In this document: positions 12,162-13,032 of the stretch, piece by piece | Position numbering within the stretch: position 1 is the first letter of the stretch | Layout of the letters: each line of letters starts with the position of its first letter | Assembly (NCBI GenBank): GCA_964362365.1 | Contig: CAYIEF010000030.1 | Span: forward strand, 1-13,032 | Length of the DNA: 13,032 nt | Direction of reading: 5' to 3' | From: JACPIL01 sp964362365 | GTDB lineage: Archaea; Nanobdellota; Nanobdellia; Woesearchaeales; GW2011-AR9 | Notes under the pieces: generated by a model | Told to the model about the DNA's origin: nothing | The model's input: the letters and a program-made list of their open reading frames with translations, nothing else | Database searches by the model: none | Translations under genes and position numbers: made by a program

Positions 12162-12836
12162 CTAAAGTTTCCTTTCAAACTCCTCAACCAAATCATCGAC
12201 CATAGCCATGCCTTCCAGCTCTGCTGTATTCATTCTATGTTCTTGGCATAAGTATTTAAGCTCTTGTTTAATCGGTCTTTTTACAAGATAGGCAATAAGA
12301 GTAAGGACTCCTGCGACTGCTCCAGAAGCCATACCATATTCGATTTGATCTGCATAGAATAAAACACCACTGCCTAAAGCTGTTCCCAAGGCCGGGCATT
12401 GATAAATTATTGTGGCAGTTCTTCGAGCCTGCTCCTTTTGGACGATGATAGATTCCAAATCATTTTGCCTTTGTGATAGAGTTTCTTTTTTCTTTTTCCT
12501 TTCTTCAATCCAGATTCTCTGTTGCTCTTTTAGATGCTCAGCATAATCTTTCAGTCTCTCGCGCGGATCTTGGACAAATGGAGGTCTATAAGTCTCTCCA
12601 AAAAAATCACGAAGGAAATCATTGAAAATATCGTTCTCATAAACTTGCCGGCGCGCTGGTACTCCTTTGGTCAAAGTTTCATACGCTTCAGTAGCTTCCT
12701 TAAATTTTTGAGTAGTTTCAGTATTATCATTATTCCTATCTGGGTGATACTGCAAAGCCAGTTTCTTGTAGGCTTTTTTGATCTCTTCAGGTGAAGCAGT
12801 TTCTGGTACGCCTAAAATTTTATAATAATTCTTCAT
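12162..12836 (-). CDS. Membrane-anchored J-domain (DnaJ-like) protein
   Basis: A 224-aa protein. Residues 3-70 are a J domain (YYKILGVPETASPEEIKKAY, HPD at 31-33, FKEATEAYETL) that would stimulate an Hsp70/DnaK ATPase. No G/F-rich region, zinc fingers or substrate-binding domains follow, so it is not canonical DnaJ. Residues about 90-142 are a highly charged coiled coil (KEQQRIWIEERKKKKETLSQ). Two hydrophobic segments come next (about 141-163 and 168-187), probably a membrane hairpin, then a cytoplasmic acidic tail. It may recruit Hsp70 to the membrane, but the client is unknown. A shared TATA box at 12858-12868 serves the start. Confidence 0.85.
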   Translation of the reverse strand: MKNYYKILGVPETASPEEIKKAYKKLALQYHPDRNNDNTETTQKFKEATEAYETLTKGVPARRQVYENDIFNDFLRDFFGETYRPPFVQDPRERLKDYAEHLKEQQRIWIEERKKKKETLSQRQNDLESIIVQKEQARRTATIIYQCPALGTALGSGVLFYADQIEYGMASGAVAGVLTLIAYLVKRPIKQELKYLCQEHRMNTAELEGMAMVDDLVEEFERKL

Positions 12837-12857
12837 ACCTTCATTTTTTTGAGCATA

Positions 12858-12868
12858 TTTTATAAATT
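12858..12868. promoter_or_regulatory. Symmetric TATA box shared by two divergent genes
   Basis: The near-palindromic TTTATAAATTT is centred about 27 nt from the J-protein ATG (12836, minus) and about 25 nt from the amidotransferase ATG (12888, plus). No second TATA is evident, so one box probably supports leaderless transcription both ways. Confidence 0.5.
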
Positions 12869-12887
12869 TACCTAAAATTAATCACTT

Positions 12888-13032
12888 ATGTGTGGCATCA
12901 TCGGCATATTCAACGATAAGGAAGCTTTCAACAAAGTTAAAATAGCGCTGGCTATCCTGCATAACCGGGGAAAAGACGGCTTTGGCATCGCTAATGAACA
13001 TGAAATCCAGCACCATCACGACTTGAAGAAAT
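12888..13032 (+). CDS. Class II glutamine amidotransferase, N-terminal part
   Basis: Only the first 48 codons lie in the window. MCGIIGIFND gives Cys2 as the N-terminal nucleophile after Met removal, the mark of Ntn-type (class II) glutaminase domains. AILHNRGKDGFGIA contains the conserved R-G-x-D/E-x-x-G-I segment that binds glutamine. Glutamine is hydrolysed here and the ammonia is passed to a synthase domain, which would lie beyond the edge. Amidophosphoribosyltransferase (PurF) and asparagine synthetase are both possible. HNRGKDGFGI does not decide between them. Confidence 0.8.
   Translation, partial: MCGIIGIFNDKEAFNKVKIALAILHNRGKDGFGIANEHEIQHHHDLKK

Noticed and set aside
1..13032. CRISPR array, IS element, integrase or rRNA
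   Set aside because: I looked for regularly spaced repeats, transposase or recombinase motifs and rRNA signatures and saw none. The cassette-like MNT pairs carry no mobility gene.

Overview
The window looks like a compact, AT-rich archaeal chromosome segment, plausibly from a small-genome (DPANN-type) lineage. That placement is inference from gene content only. Archaeal markers are an archaeal/eukaryotic-type tyrosyl-tRNA synthetase, ribosomal protein eL43, RNA polymerase subunit P (Rpo12), prefoldin beta, a UPF0147 protein, a DRG-family GTPase, and a tRNA-Pro interrupted at the archaeal anticodon-loop intron site. Many first genes have a TATA box about 25 nt before the ATG, so their mRNAs are probably leaderless. 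Genes inside operons use a Shine-Dalgarno (SD) sequence or 4-nt ATGA coupling.

Layout. 1-74: short inverted repeat and a possible outward promoter. 75-1848: two divergent toxin-antitoxin-like modules, a wHTH-nucleotidyltransferase (MNT)/HEPN pair on the minus strand and an AbrB/RelE pair on the plus strand with a perfect 20-bp palindromic operator. 1890-2909: tyrS. 2906-5483 (minus): operon of an M16 zinc peptidase and two unrecognised proteins with hydrophobic segments. 5635-6024: unknown small protein. 6086-6474: an MNT gene followed by an internally deleted HEPN remnant, then 6486-7523 an M24 Xaa-Pro peptidase. 7613-7747: tRNA-Pro(TGG). 7766-8703: core run eL43, rpoP, prefoldin beta, UPF0147. 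8767-9836: a CYTH protein convergent with a minimal MscS-like channel. 9901-10998: DRG GTPase. 11045-11688: intact MNT/HepT pair. 11660-12836 (minus): unknown protein and a membrane-anchored J-domain protein. 12888 to the end: start of a class II glutamine amidotransferase.

The most striking theme is the density and recent history of small MNT/HEPN modules. Two of the three MNT genes are close paralogues, identical over 27 consecutive residues. They share promoter-proximal sequence, and each sits directly at the 3' end of an unrelated gene. One copy keeps a full HepT-like toxin with its RX4HXY motif. In the other, the toxin frame has kept only its first few residues and its C-terminal helix. 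The intact copy is bracketed by a 19-nt near-perfect direct repeat that duplicates the last codons of the DRG GTPase gene, suggesting cassette insertion.

The tRNA-Pro gene appears interrupted twice: by a canonical 37/38 intron and by about 28-30 extra nucleotides in the D-loop.
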